Numbered from the stretch's first letter, positions 42,836 through 52,268 are shown. The stretch: DNA of 64,000 bases from Oceanobacter sp045430275 (GCA_045430275.1 JAILXU010000001.1:62001-126000); one strand, 5' to 3'. Numbers and translations are program-made. Notes: a model not told the origin generated them from the sequence alone.

Positions 42836-45800
42836 ATGAATAAGTTTTTTTGGCTACTTTCTGCCAGCTTGCTGATGCAGGGCTGCGGTGCTGATGGCAA
42901 GGATGCTGAACCTCCTCCGCCATCTTTGGTGAGCAGCTCATTTGTGCTAGCGGGTGAAGAGTGTGCAACGGGTGGCGTCGAAGTCCGCTTTGGGGTTGAT
43001 GGCAATAGCAATAGCATCCTTGACCCCAACGAAGTGGATGAATCTCAGACACAGGTTATTTGTCATGGCGGTGATGGAGCCTCCGCAATGGTGGTAGCGG
43101 GTGAACTGGAGCAAGTTGAAAACTGCACATCCAGTCAAGGCTATAAGCTGACATTGGGTATTGATAGTAACGATGACGGTCTGTTGACTGGTGATGAGAT
43201 CAGTGGTGTTGAGGCTGTCTGTGACGGTCGTGCTGGTACGGATGGCTTTGCAACAATTACTTCCTCCAAAGTACTCGAGGAGGACAACGCTTTATATGCT
43301 CAATGTGCGCCTAACGGTGGTGTTGTATTTGAGAACGGTTTGGATGTCAATCGTGATGGAAGCTTGACGAGTGAAGAGGTTTCTTCTACCCAGGTTGTAT
43401 GCCATGGCTCGACCGGTAGCACAGGGTTATCTTCACTGTTTGTCAGCACCGCCATGGATGAGAAATCTGAATATTGGGAACAGTGCGCTGGTAATGGTGG
43501 TTTGGTTTGGTTAACTGGGCTGGATGAAAACCGTAATGCGCTTCTGGATGATTCTGAGATTTCTGCCAATTTTGTTGTGTGTAATGGCAATGAAGGCATC
43601 AAAGGTGCGGATGCTTTTGTTGAAGTAACTCCTATAGCGCTGGGTGACGAGCATTGTATTGCAGGTGGTTATTTAATCGAAACGGGTGTTGGGGAACAGG
43701 TTACTCACACCGAATATGTTTGCCTGCCTACTGCTGATGATGTGTTAATTGCACTTCCAAGTGTTTATGAAGTTTATGGAAATACGACGCTTGATGGTGT
43801 TCTGAGCAGCACCTCAGATTCTGAAAATCTAAGCTATGAGCTGATTCAGGAACCTGACCAGGGAGTATTGGTGCTGTTGCCATCAGGATCTTTTCAATAT
43901 ACCCCCAATACCAATGAAACCTTTTCTGATAGCTTTCTGATCAAAGTGAGCGATGGTGATACCGTTTCTGACACTGCTCAAATTCAGATCTATGTGAATG
44001 AGCGGAACATTGCTCCAGAGCTGAGTGTGTCTGGAGTATTTGCTGTTGATGAAGATAACCAATTAACCGGAGCTATCGGTGTATCTGATGTGAATGGTGA
44101 TTCCGTTCGTTTGAATATCATTACCCCGCCAGACCATGGCCATTTGGCATTGACTGCGGATGGTAGTTTTGTTTATTCACCTGATGCTGATTTTAATGGA
44201 ACAGATCGCTATGTTGTCAGGGGAGATGATGGTGACTTGGTTGGCGATAATCTGGAGGTGGTGATTCAGGTTTCCCCGGTTAATGATGCACCTGTGGCGA
44301 CCGTACAAACTGTTAGTGTGTATCAATCCTCTGCCGTTAAAGGCACGTTCACCGCCAATGATGTGGATAGCCATGATCTGACTTTCACCGTTGATAGTCA
44401 GCCAGCTTACGGCGAACTGGAAGTTGACGGTTCTAACTTTACGTATCGCCCTTCTCGCTCGCTGTCTGATACCGATGAATTTACGTTTACAGTAACCGAC
44501 GAATTTGGTGCCAGTGCTTCCGCGATGGTGAGCATTCAGATGGTTACTTCCGTACTCAGTATCGAACCCGCTGAAGGTTTTATCGTGACTCACGAGGCTC
44601 ACGGTGTTGCCGACGAAAGAATCAAGATTTTTAACACGGGTATGACTGATACAACGCTTTCTTTAGGCATCAATGGATACCAGCGTCGGATTCGTTTGAG
44701 TTTATCAGCCACCTCCCTGTTTATCGGTGCTGGTGAATATCAGGAGGTTATTTTAAGAGCTGACCTGGAAGGCCACGAGGCAGGTGATCTGGTTAAGAAC
44801 GGCATTTTTGTGGAGTCGAGTGAACCCGGTAACCCCAGAGTGGTTTTACCGCTGGAGATTACTGTAACAGAAGATACAACGCCCCCAGGCGAGGTATCGG
44901 ATTTGATGGTGACAGTTGAAACATTCGATTCTGTCAATGTTGACTGGACGGCTGTAGCGGACAGTGGATATCTGGGAAGAAAAGCTACTGCTTATGATTT
45001 GCGTTACTCCTCTGCAGAAATTACAGATGATAACTGGTCATCAGCAATACCGGTGAGTGTAGGTGCTCCTTCCTACCCTGGTGATATGGAGAGGGCTTCA
45101 ATCGATGGGCTTGAAGCATTAAAGACATACTATGCTGCGATTAAGGTTTCAGATGAGGAAGGTAATATCTCCACCTTGTCTAGTGTGACTGAGTTCACCA
45201 TGCCCGACTTGCCCATAGCAGAAACCTCTGTTGACAGTTTGTCTCTGAAATTGCCGAAAGACAATATAGAACCTCTGACGTTAACACTAAAAAATACTGG
45301 TGACTCCAAGCTGATTTACTCATTGGTAGCAAAATCCGATGAGACCGTTATTGGTACTGTGAGGAAGCCGGCAATACGAGCCAGAAACAGTATGAATGCC
45401 TATTTTCCTAAGGGTGTTGCTTTTAAGGAAGGCGAGCTGTTGGTGAAAATGCTGGAAGGTGATTTGAGTGTCCGTGCTGAAAGTATGCGCACACAGCTGA
45501 GTGCCAAAGTGACTGCTAAAATAGAGGATATTGATGTAGAGGTTTGGCAAGTTCCAGCCAAAACTCAAGATGAACTGTTCTCGGTTATTGAACAGTTATC
45601 CAGTTCTGGTGCTGTAGCTTATGCTGAGCCAAACTATATCCAGAGTATTGACGCAGTACCTGATGACCCTTCTTTTAATGATTTGTGGGGGTTGCATAAC
45701 GAAGGCCAGAGTTCTGGTACCGCCGATGCTGACATTGATGCTTTAGAAGCCTGGGAAATTGAAACCGGTTCTAAAAATATTGTGGTCGCTGTTATTGATA

Positions 45801-48169
45801 CCGGTATTGACTATAGTCATATTGATCTCGTTGACAATATATGGACTAACGAAGATGAAATTCCAGGTAATGGCATCGATGATGACAATAACGGTTATAT
45901 CGATGATTACTATGGCTACGATTTTGCTTACGACGACTCTAACCCCTGGGATGGACATGCTCACGGTACTCATTGTGCAGGCACAATTGGTGCAGTTGGT
46001 AACAACCAGATTGGTGTTGTCGGTGTTAATCATTCTGTTCGTATGATGGCAATTAAGTTCTTGAGCGATAGTGGTTCCGGTTCTACCAGTAATGCCATCG
46101 ATGCAGTGATGTACGGTGTTGATAATGGCGCTGATATTCTGAGTAATAGCTGGGGTGGTAGAGCCTATTCCCAGGCTCTTCATGACGCTATTGTGTACGC
46201 CAATCAGCAAGGTGTTCTGTTTGTTGCTGCGGCAGGAAATGACTCAAGCAATAACGATGTCTATCCTCAATATCCGGCTAATTACGATGTGCCCAATGTC
46301 CTTTCAGTGGCTGCAACAGATCATAACGATGCGTTAGCAGGCTTCTCGAACTATGGGGTAACAACGGTCGACGTAGCAGCGCCTGGTGTTTCTATCCTGA
46401 GTACAGTTCCTGGAAATTCCTATGATTCCTTTAACGGTACTTCGATGGCTACTCCGCATGTTGCGGGTGTCGCAGCCTTGTTGCTGGCTCGCAACCCTGA
46501 ATTGAATAGTGACCAGCTCAAATCGATGCTAATGGATTCTGTTGATCCTGTTAGTGGACTTAGCGGTTATATGGTGACAGGTGGTCGTTTGAACGCTTAC
46601 TCCGCGTTACAAATGGCTGAAACACCATGGTTAAGTGTTGAAGGCAGTGATGCTGGTGAGTTGGAGTCGGGTGCAAGCGTCGAGATTACTCTAGCCGTTG
46701 ACGGTGAAGGCCTTATGCTTGGCGATTATCTGGGCGAGCTGTTCATTGAAACCAATAATCCTGATCAGGGTACACTGACCATTCCGGTGAATTTGGAAAT
46801 TATTCCTGATCAGATACCACCGGCCAAAGTTGAAGATCTGGTTGTTAGCGAATTCAGCTCAAGCTCTGTCAATCTGTCCTGGACTGCTGTTGGTGATGAT
46901 GGTTTCGAAGGTGGGTCAGCCCTGTCTTATGATATTCGTATCAGTACCACAGAGATCACGGAAGATTCATGGGCTGATGCTGAGCAAGTCGTGAATAGCC
47001 TGAGCCCTGGTTTACCTTATGAGTCTGAATCTTTCTTGGTTACAGAGCTGTCTCCTGTATCAACGTATTACCTGGCTGTGAAAGTTGGTGATGATTCGGG
47101 CCAGTATTCAGAATTGTCCAATGTTGTGTCAGTAACAACATCGGCTGCTCCGGCATTGCGTCTTGATCCTGTCTCTCTGGATGATATTACGCTGTCAGAG
47201 GGGGGAACATCTTCACAAGAGTTGACCTTGTTTAACGATGGTGGTGACACTCTGACATTTATGGCTGGCTTAGGCAGTATTGCTTCTGATCAGCGTCAGG
47301 TCGTCATGCGAGATGGTGGCATTTCCACCACCGAGCGTGGAAGTGTTGGTGATACTGCGACAGAAGCTTTCATTGATGACAACGCAAAAGTTGTGTTGGT
47401 TAAAGATATAGACGCTTGGGGAGCAGCATCCAATGAACAGGTTCTGCAAAACATGGGTATTGCATATTCAGTGATTGGATCGGATGAACTGGATGAACTG
47501 GATGAACTGGATCTTTCACCTTATAGGCTGATGATTGTTGCCTCTGATCAACCTCAGTCGCTGTATGACATGTTTGATGAGAATTTATCAAGAATAGAAA
47601 GTTGGGTGTCTGCTGGAGGCGTATTGCAATTCCACGCAAGTGATGATGGTTGGGAGTCTGGTATGTGGAATACATTACCTGGCGGAGTAACTCATGTTGC
47701 CTATTCAAGTACCGATGGGTACGTACATGATGAAGAACATCCGATTGTACAGAATATACCGGCACACTTTGTCGGTAATGCCGCGACTCTGTGTTACATG
47801 AGTGATTTTCCTGATAATGCTGGGGTAATTACTGTTAACGGTGCAGATCACCCAACAACAGTAGAGTATTCATATGGCGCAGGTTTGGTTATCCCTTCTT
47901 GCCTGACCTTTGAATGGGCATATTTTTATGATCAGAACTTTGCACCAATGCTGACTGATCTGATTGTTTATTCATTGGATCAGGCTGGTCAATGGCTAAG
48001 CCTGGATACCCAGGAGGGTGAAGTTCTTCCCGGTGAAAGCATGACCATTAATCTCAGTTATAATGCTAATAGTCTCGATATTGGTGAATATCAACAAAAC
48101 CTGATTATTGAAACCAATGATCCTTCTAACCCAACTGTTGAGTTACCAGCAACCCTGATTGTTGAGTAA
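42836..48169 (+). CDS. Giant modular lipoprotein with subtilisin-like (S8) protease domain
   Basis: 1,777 residues from the ATG at 42836 (a TTG four codons earlier is less likely). Lipoprotein signal with lipobox LMQGC, lipid Cys17. Five Cys-bounded repeats of the DUF7151 type (about 43-77, 97-129, 157-189, 217-249, 274-296) contain D.N.DG.L...E loops and are joined by Gly-rich linkers. Three cadherin-like domains (about 300-570), an Ig-like domain, an FN3 domain, and an inhibitor propeptide (about 860-940) follow. The S8 domain has Asp988 (VIDTGID), His1043 (HGTHCAG), Asn1135 and Ser1203 (GTSMATPH). A second FN3 and a ThuA/GATase-like alpha-beta domain (about 1490-1640) close the protein. 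Likely surface-exposed or periplasmic. Monocistronic and A+T richer than neighbours. Confidence 0.92.
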   Translation: MNKFFWLLSASLLMQGCGADGKDAEPPPPSLVSSSFVLAGEECATGGVEVRFGVDGNSNSILDPNEVDESQTQVICHGGDGASAMVVAGELEQVENCTSSQGYKLTLGIDSNDDGLLTGDEISGVEAVCDGRAGTDGFATITSSKVLEEDNALYAQCAPNGGVVFENGLDVNRDGSLTSEEVSSTQVVCHGSTGSTGLSSLFVSTAMDEKSEYWEQCAGNGGLVWLTGLDENRNALLDDSEISANFVVCNGNEGIKGADAFVEVTPIALGDEHCIAGGYLIETGVGEQVTHTEYVCLPTADDVLIALPSVYEVYGNTTLDGVLSSTSDSENLSYELIQEPDQGVLVLLPSGSFQYTPNTNETFSDSFLIKVSDGDTVSDTAQIQIYVNERNIAPELSVSGVFAVDEDNQLTGAIGVSDVNGDSVRLNIITPPDHGHLALTADGSFVYSPDADFNGTDRYVVRGDDGDLVGDNLEVVIQVSPVNDAPVATVQTVSVYQSSAVKGTFTANDVDSHDLTFTVDSQPAYGELEVDGSNFTYRPSRSLSDTDEFTFTVTDEFGASASAMVSIQMVTSVLSIEPAEGFIVTHEAHGVADERIKIFNTGMTDTTLSLGINGYQRRIRLSLSATSLFIGAGEYQEVILRADLEGHEAGDLVKNGIFVESSEPGNPRVVLPLEITVTEDTTPPGEVSDLMVTVETFDSVNVDWTAVADSGYLGRKATAYDLRYSSAEITDDNWSSAIPVSVGAPSYPGDMERASIDGLEALKTYYAAIKVSDEEGNISTLSSVTEFTMPDLPIAETSVDSLSLKLPKDNIEPLTLTLKNTGDSKLIYSLVAKSDETVIGTVRKPAIRARNSMNAYFPKGVAFKEGELLVKMLEGDLSVRAESMRTQLSAKVTAKIEDIDVEVWQVPAKTQDELFSVIEQLSSSGAVAYAEPNYIQSIDAVPDDPSFNDLWGLHNEGQSSGTADADIDALEAWEIETGSKNIVVAVIDTGIDYSHIDLVDNIWTNEDEIPGNGIDDDNNGYIDDYYGYDFAYDDSNPWDGHAHGTHCAGTIGAVGNNQIGVVGVNHSVRMMAIKFLSDSGSGSTSNAIDAVMYGVDNGADILSNSWGGRAYSQALHDAIVYANQQGVLFVAAAGNDSSNNDVYPQYPANYDVPNVLSVAATDHNDALAGFSNYGVTTVDVAAPGVSILSTVPGNSYDSFNGTSMATPHVAGVAALLLARNPELNSDQLKSMLMDSVDPVSGLSGYMVTGGRLNAYSALQMAETPWLSVEGSDAGELESGASVEITLAVDGEGLMLGDYLGELFIETNNPDQGTLTIPVNLEIIPDQIPPAKVEDLVVSEFSSSSVNLSWTAVGDDGFEGGSALSYDIRISTTEITEDSWADAEQVVNSLSPGLPYESESFLVTELSPVSTYYLAVKVGDDSGQYSELSNVVSVTTSAAPALRLDPVSLDDITLSEGGTSSQELTLFNDGGDTLTFMAGLGSIASDQRQVVMRDGGISTTERGSVGDTATEAFIDDNAKVVLVKDIDAWGAASNEQVLQNMGIAYSVIGSDELDELDELDLSPYRLMIVASDQPQSLYDMFDENLSRIESWVSAGGVLQFHASDDGWESGMWNTLPGGVTHVAYSSTDGYVHDEEHPIVQNIPAHFVGNAATLCYMSDFPDNAGVITVNGADHPTTVEYSYGAGLVIPSCLTFEWAYFYDQNFAPMLTDLIVYSLDQAGQWLSLDTQEGEVLPGESMTINLSYNANSLDIGEYQQNLIIETNDPSNPTVELPATLIVE
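47482..47512 (+). repeat. 9-base tandem repeat (3.4 units) in the protease gene
   Basis: GGATGAACT is repeated three times (47482-47508) followed by GGAT, encoding DELDELDELD in a loop of the C-terminal alpha-beta domain. In-frame unit length means copy changes would lengthen the acidic loop without frameshift. Confidence 0.9.
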
Positions 48170-48213
48170 TGCAATCTGTGGCGGGCAGGGCTTGCCTTGT
48201 CTGTTACGCATAA

Positions 48214-48244
48214 AAAAATAGCCACTGATACAGTGGCTATTTTT
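48214..48244. terminator. Bidirectional terminator between protease gene and DUF2058 gene
   Basis: AAAAATAGCCACTG (48214-48227), loop ATA, CAGTGGCTATTTTT (48231-48244): a perfect 14-base stem with A-tract on one side and T-tract on the other, so it can stop both convergent transcripts. Confidence 0.93.
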
Positions 48245-48270
48245 GTTTCTGGCAACAAATAGTCGGGCGA

Positions 48271-48825
48271 TTACCACATCAGATCATCAGGAATCTTGTA
48301 CGCTGCGTACGGGTCGTCTTCGTCCATCTCGTCGCCTTGTGAATCGGCAATCAGGGCAAAGTGTTCCGGGTTGCGTTGCAGTACTTTCTCAGACACTGGC
48401 AGTGGCACAATGCGGAAGGTTTCTTCTGCTTCACCTTCCAGTTCAATAATGGCCAGTTGACCACGGCTGAGACGATCCCAGACGGCCTGGTTCACGTACA
48501 ACTGTTTCACCTTCTTGCTGGTGGCGACAAAGTTGTATTTGATGTCGCCGTTCGCTTCGATGGTGTTGGTCTGGATCAACTGACGAATTTGGGCTGCAAT
48601 GGCTTTCTGCTGGGCCGCTTCTTCGCGCTGGCGATTCAGTTCACGATCTTTTTCGGCCTTGGCTTTGCGGGTCGCTTCTGCCGCCGCGCGGCTGTCTTCC
48701 AGATCAGCATCGTCGCCGGTACGGCGTTTATGCTCGGTTTTTTTCATTTCCTTGGCGTTTTTCTTGGCCTTTTTCTGATTCACAAGGCCCATTTCCAGCA
48801 TCTGCTCTTGCAGCGATTTTGCCAT
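48271..48825 (-). CDS. DUF2058 family protein (YaiL-like)
   Basis: 184 residues, starting MAKSLQEQMLEMGLVNQKKAKK, a Lys/Glu-rich coiled coil over about 15-80, then a compact domain (YNFVATSKKVKQLYVNQAVWDRLSRGQLAI) and an acidic tail ending DDLMW. This layout is that of DUF2058/YaiL proteins, annotated in some genomes as nucleoprotein or polynucleotide-associated; true function unknown. It lies downstream of purK on the same strand with a 50-base gap. Confidence 0.86.
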   Translation of the reverse strand: MAKSLQEQMLEMGLVNQKKAKKNAKEMKKTEHKRRTGDDADLEDSRAAAEATRKAKAEKDRELNRQREEAAQQKAIAAQIRQLIQTNTIEANGDIKYNFVATSKKVKQLYVNQAVWDRLSRGQLAIIELEGEAEETFRIVPLPVSEKVLQRNPEHFALIADSQGDEMDEDDPYAAYKIPDDLMW

Positions 48826-48875
48826 GATCTTCTACTCGCTTTGCGCTTGGCTTGGTGATTATCGTAAGAATTATC

Positions 48876-49955
48876 TTAGTGAGCCGGTGTTGGCCAGACG
48901 CCGGAGGGCATCAGGTCGGACAGCTCAGTAATGGTTTGGTCACGCTCGGCAACGGAATCAGCGACCACAGTGACGTGACCCAACTTGCGAGCCGGGCGCG
49001 CTTCCTTGCCATAGGAATGGCGGTGAGCGTTGTCGATGGATTCGGCTTTGACGGCAGGTGTTTCATCGCCGATGACGTTCAACATGGCCACGGCCGGGTA
49101 ACGTGCGGTGGTTGGTTCCAGTGCTTTGCCCGCCATGGCCAGCATGTGGTTGCGGAACTGGCTGGCTTCTGCGCCTTCAATCGACCAGTGGCCAGAATTG
49201 TGAACGCGTGGTGCTACTTCATTGGCGACCAGGCCGTTGTCGGTATCAAACAGTTCCAGCGTGATGGTGCCAACGTAGTCGAGGCTGTCCGCCAGTTGGC
49301 GAATGTAGCGCTCGGCCTGCTCAGCCTTGTCGGCACTCAGACCGTCTGCCGGGAACAGGGAGTAGCGCAGAATGCCTTCATGGTGAACGTTTTCGGTCAT
49401 TGGCCACACCACCAGATTGCCATCGCGGTCGCGGCTGGCGATGACCGAGGTTTCGCGGCTGAAAGTGACAAAGGCTTCGGCGATCAGCTCGCGGTTGCCA
49501 ATGGCTTCCCACGCTAGCTCGGCATCTTCTGGCTGGCGCAGTACGTACTGGCCTTTGCCGTCATAGCCTTCGGTGGTGGTTTTCAGAACGATGGGCAAAC
49601 CCAGGGTTTTGACGGCGTTGTGAACGTCGTCCAGGCTGTTAACCGCACAAAAATCAGCGGTCTGAATGCCTGCTGCACGTAGAGCATTCTTTTCCAATAG
49701 ACGGTTTTGAAAGGTTTTCAGCGCCGTCAGACTTGGGAACAGCTTGTCAGCGTGTGCTTCCAGCAGCGCAACAATGGCCGCCGGGATATTCTCGGTCTCG
49801 TAGCCCAACAGGTCGACTCCGGCGATAAAGCTGGCCAGAGCATCGTCAGTGTGGGCGCGCAAGTCATAGAGCTGGATGTCCAGTTCGGTCAGGTCTGTCA
49901 CGCTGTCCGCCAGCATTTGTCCAAGCTGGCCATTACCGAGAATGCCGATTTTCAT
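48876..49955 (-). CDS. purK: N5-carboxyaminoimidazole ribonucleotide synthase
   Basis: 359 residues with an ATP-grasp fold. The N-terminus MKIGILGNGQLGQMLADS, the EIPAAIV...TEN segment and the EVAPRVHNSGHWSIEGAEASQF motif define PurK. It uses ATP and bicarbonate to carboxylate aminoimidazole ribonucleotide for purine synthesis. GAGGAA lies before the ATG. 60 bases downstream of purE, forming the purEK operon. Confidence 0.97.
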   Translation of the reverse strand: MKIGILGNGQLGQMLADSVTDLTELDIQLYDLRAHTDDALASFIAGVDLLGYETENIPAAIVALLEAHADKLFPSLTALKTFQNRLLEKNALRAAGIQTADFCAVNSLDDVHNAVKTLGLPIVLKTTTEGYDGKGQYVLRQPEDAELAWEAIGNRELIAEAFVTFSRETSVIASRDRDGNLVVWPMTENVHHEGILRYSLFPADGLSADKAEQAERYIRQLADSLDYVGTITLELFDTDNGLVANEVAPRVHNSGHWSIEGAEASQFRNHMLAMAGKALEPTTARYPAVAMLNVIGDETPAVKAESIDNAHRHSYGKEARPARKLGHVTVVADSVAERDQTITELSDLMPSGVWPTPAH

Positions 49956-50015
49956 AGTGCAGTGTTCCTCGTTCAGAGCGCTGGTTCAGGGCGCTCAATC
50001 GATAGCAGGGTGTGA

Positions 50016-50510
50016 TTACAGGGCGTCGCGCGGGTCTGGCTGAGACAGTACGGTTTCGGTCTGGTTGGCGCGGAATGCATCAACGCGCTTCAGCAGTTCG
50101 GCATCTGAGGTGGCCAGAATCTGGGCGGCCAGCAAGCCAGCGTTTTTGGCTCCGGCATCGCCAATGGCTAGCGTACCAACGGCGACGCCGCCGGGCATTT
50201 GTGCGATGGACAGCAGGGAATCGAGACCGTTCAGGGCACGGGATTTTACCGGCACACCCAGGACTGGCAGGGAGGTTTGAGAAGCCGCCATGCCTGGCAG
50301 GTGAGCAGCGCCACCGGCTCCGGCAATGATGACTTTCAGGCCACGTGGCTGGGCCGTTTTGGCGTAATCGAACAGCAGGTCTGGCGTGCGGTGCGCGGAA
50401 ACGACCTTGACTTCATAAGCAACGCCCAGAGAGTCGAGCATCTCGGCGGCGTGTTGCATGGTAGGCCAGTCGCTCTTGGAGCCCATGATGATGCCAACCT
50501 GTACTGTCAT
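50016..50510 (-). CDS. purE: N5-carboxyaminoimidazole ribonucleotide mutase
   Basis: 164 residues from MTVQVGIIMGSKSDWPTM; the frame is open 45 codons further but those lie in a structured untranslated region. SKSDWP, VVSAHRTPD and AGGAAHLPGM are the substrate-binding motifs of class I PurE, which moves the carboxyl group from N5 to C4. First gene of purEK. Confidence 0.97.
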   Translation of the reverse strand: MTVQVGIIMGSKSDWPTMQHAAEMLDSLGVAYEVKVVSAHRTPDLLFDYAKTAQPRGLKVIIAGAGGAAHLPGMAASQTSLPVLGVPVKSRALNGLDSLLSIAQMPGGVAVGTLAIGDAGAKNAGLLAAQILATSDAELLKRVDAFRANQTETVLSQPDPRDAL

Positions 50511-50595
50511 AACAAGATTACCTTCTGTTCTGTATAGGTGCGGACTCGACGTAATTGAATGGTACCTTGCAAATGAGTGAGGTAGGACGTCGCGT

Positions 50596-50680
50596 GAATC
50601 GCACTGTCTGATTCGACAAAAGCCCGTTATTACTGGTTGTATCACCTGCTGGAGCAGGCTGAAAACGGGCTGGTTTTCAG
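50596..50680. promoter_or_regulatory. Structured region between purE and yaaA
   Basis: The 341-base divergent gap holds no gene. It contains GAATC/GATTC (50596-50600 with 50610-50614), then AGCCCGTT (50621-50628) pairing with AACGGGCT (50664-50671), which encloses a second perfect hairpin CCTGCT-GG-AGCAGG (50645-50658). Nested perfect stems in 85 bases suggest an mRNA leader element for purE (minus) or a small RNA. I do not recognise a purine riboswitch or a PurR box. Confidence 0.45.
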
Positions 50681-50851
50681 GAAAGCGGCGAATTGTATCA
50701 CAGCGAATAAAGCTGACCAGCGGTGGTGGTGATTATTTCCTGTTCAGCTTCTTGTTCAGACAGGAAAGCATCTGGTTTGGCGGAATGTTGGGGCAAAGGC
50801 GTTGTCTGGTTATCATCATTCCTGACTTTTACGATTGCACGAGACCACATC

Positions 50852-51634
50852 ATGTTAACGCTACTCTCACCGGCCAAGACGTTGGACTATGAATCACCGG
50901 TTCAAACCGACGTGATGACCACCTCCGGTTTTCTGGATCAATCAGCCGCATTGATTGACATCCTCAGGGAATACTCTGTGGACGACATCAGCGCACTGAT
51001 GAAGCTCAGCACCAAGCTGGCGGAGCTGAATGTGCAGCGCTATTCCGACTGGTCGGTGCCGTTCCCGGATGGACAGGCGCGTCAGGCGTTGCTGGCGTTC
51101 AAGGGCGATGTGTACACCGGGCTGGCGGCAGAAACCCTGAATCAGGACGAGCTGGAGTTTGCCCAGCAGCACGTGCGTATGCTCAGTGGTTTGTACGGTG
51201 TTCTGAAACCGCTGGATGCGATGCTGCCGTACCGACTGGAAATGGGCACCAAGCTGGCGAACCTAGCGGGCAAGGATTTGTACGCTTTCTGGGGCGATAC
51301 CATCACCGATGCCCTGAACGCCGAGCTGGAAGACGAGGCTGTGGTGGTGAATCTGGCCTCCAACGAGTACTTCAAAGCGGTCAAGCCGAAACGCCTGAAT
51401 GCCCGTCTGATTACCCCGGTGTTCAAGGATGAAAAAAACGGCACCTATAAAATCATCAGCTTCTACGCCAAAAAGGCGCGTGGAATGATGGCGAGATACA
51501 TCATTGATCAGCGTATTGATGCCCCGGAAGATCTGCAGGCATTTGATGTGGCGGGCTACCGTTTCTCGCTGGAAGACAGCCAGGGCGATACCTGGGTATT
51601 CAAACGTTCGGAAGAGGATTTGGCGAATGCATAA
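50852..51634 (+). CDS. yaaA: Peroxide stress protein YaaA (DUF328)
   Basis: 260 residues from MLTLLSPAKTLDYES, similar to the 258-residue E. coli YaaA, which begins with the same LISPAKTLDY motif. Further conserved blocks: FKGDVYTGL, LSGLYGVLKPLD, YRLEMGTKL, NLASNEYFKAV, KKARGMMARY. YaaA limits free iron and DNA damage under hydrogen peroxide. The next gene starts within its last codons. Confidence 0.94.
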   Translation: MLTLLSPAKTLDYESPVQTDVMTTSGFLDQSAALIDILREYSVDDISALMKLSTKLAELNVQRYSDWSVPFPDGQARQALLAFKGDVYTGLAAETLNQDELEFAQQHVRMLSGLYGVLKPLDAMLPYRLEMGTKLANLAGKDLYAFWGDTITDALNAELEDEAVVVNLASNEYFKAVKPKRLNARLITPVFKDEKNGTYKIISFYAKKARGMMARYIIDQRIDAPEDLQAFDVAGYRFSLEDSQGDTWVFKRSEEDLANA

Positions 51635-52205
51635 ACTACAAACGGGTGTGTTGGCGGCAGTGATGCTGGCGGGTCTTGGCGGTTGTGCGCTGGCTCCTCA
51701 GAAGATTGATCTGAACCAGAATGCCACGGCCATGTCCGGGCAAATATCGGCACCCAGAAATGCGCTGATTCGAGTGGTGGATCAGCGCGATGGTGGAGAA
51801 ATGAGTTTGGGGCATCGTGGTGGGCCAAAGCCGGAAGAAGCCTTGCTGAATGCCAGCGTCAGTGTTCGCCAAGCATTGACCATCAAGCTGAAGCAGTCAT
51901 TGGAGGCGTTGGGTTTCGGCTTGGGAACACCTCAGGATGAGGTCAAGGTACAGCTGGATATTGATCGTTTCGCACATGCTTGCAACTCGCCCGTGGTAAC
52001 AGAATGCAGCCTGGATATTGGTTTGCGCCTGGAAGTGTCAGCGGGACGCAATACGTTCAGTAAGGGCTTTTCAGTCAGGGAGTCACGCACGGTGCTGGTG
52101 GCACCGGGAGAGCAGTTAAATGAAGAGTGGATTAACGAGGTGCTGAACCGCTTGTGGCAGCACATGTTCAAAGACCCGGAGTTGCGCGTGGCTCTGGGGT
52201 TGTAA
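51627..52205 (+). CDS. YajG-like outer-membrane lipoprotein
   Basis: 192 residues from MHKLQTGVLAAVMLAGLGGC; lipobox LGGC with lipid Cys at residue 20. The rest (PQKIDLNQNATAMSGQ, IRVVDQRD, LGHRGG, LKQSLEALGF, EVKVQLDIDRF) resembles the YajG family of lipoproteins, whose function is unknown. It overlaps the yaaA 3' end by eight bases, so it is probably co-translated. Confidence 0.8.
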   Translation: MHKLQTGVLAAVMLAGLGGCALAPQKIDLNQNATAMSGQISAPRNALIRVVDQRDGGEMSLGHRGGPKPEEALLNASVSVRQALTIKLKQSLEALGFGLGTPQDEVKVQLDIDRFAHACNSPVVTECSLDIGLRLEVSAGRNTFSKGFSVRESRTVLVAPGEQLNEEWINEVLNRLWQHMFKDPELRVALGL

Positions 52206-52238
52206 AGAAAGCACAGGATCAACGCACACTAAAAACAA

Positions 52239-52268
52239 CACTATCCAGCCCTGAGGGGCTGGATAGTG
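52239..52268. terminator. Bidirectional hairpin between convergent lipoprotein gene and prc
   Basis: CACTATCCAGCCC (52239-52251), loop TGAG, GGGCTGGATAGTG (52256-52268): a perfect 13-base stem. No strong T-tract follows on either side, but position between two convergent genes favours a terminator. Confidence 0.7.

Noticed and set aside
47482..47512. CRISPR-like short repeats
   Set aside because: A 9-base in-frame tandem repeat without spacers, inside a gene; no CRISPR structure anywhere in the window.
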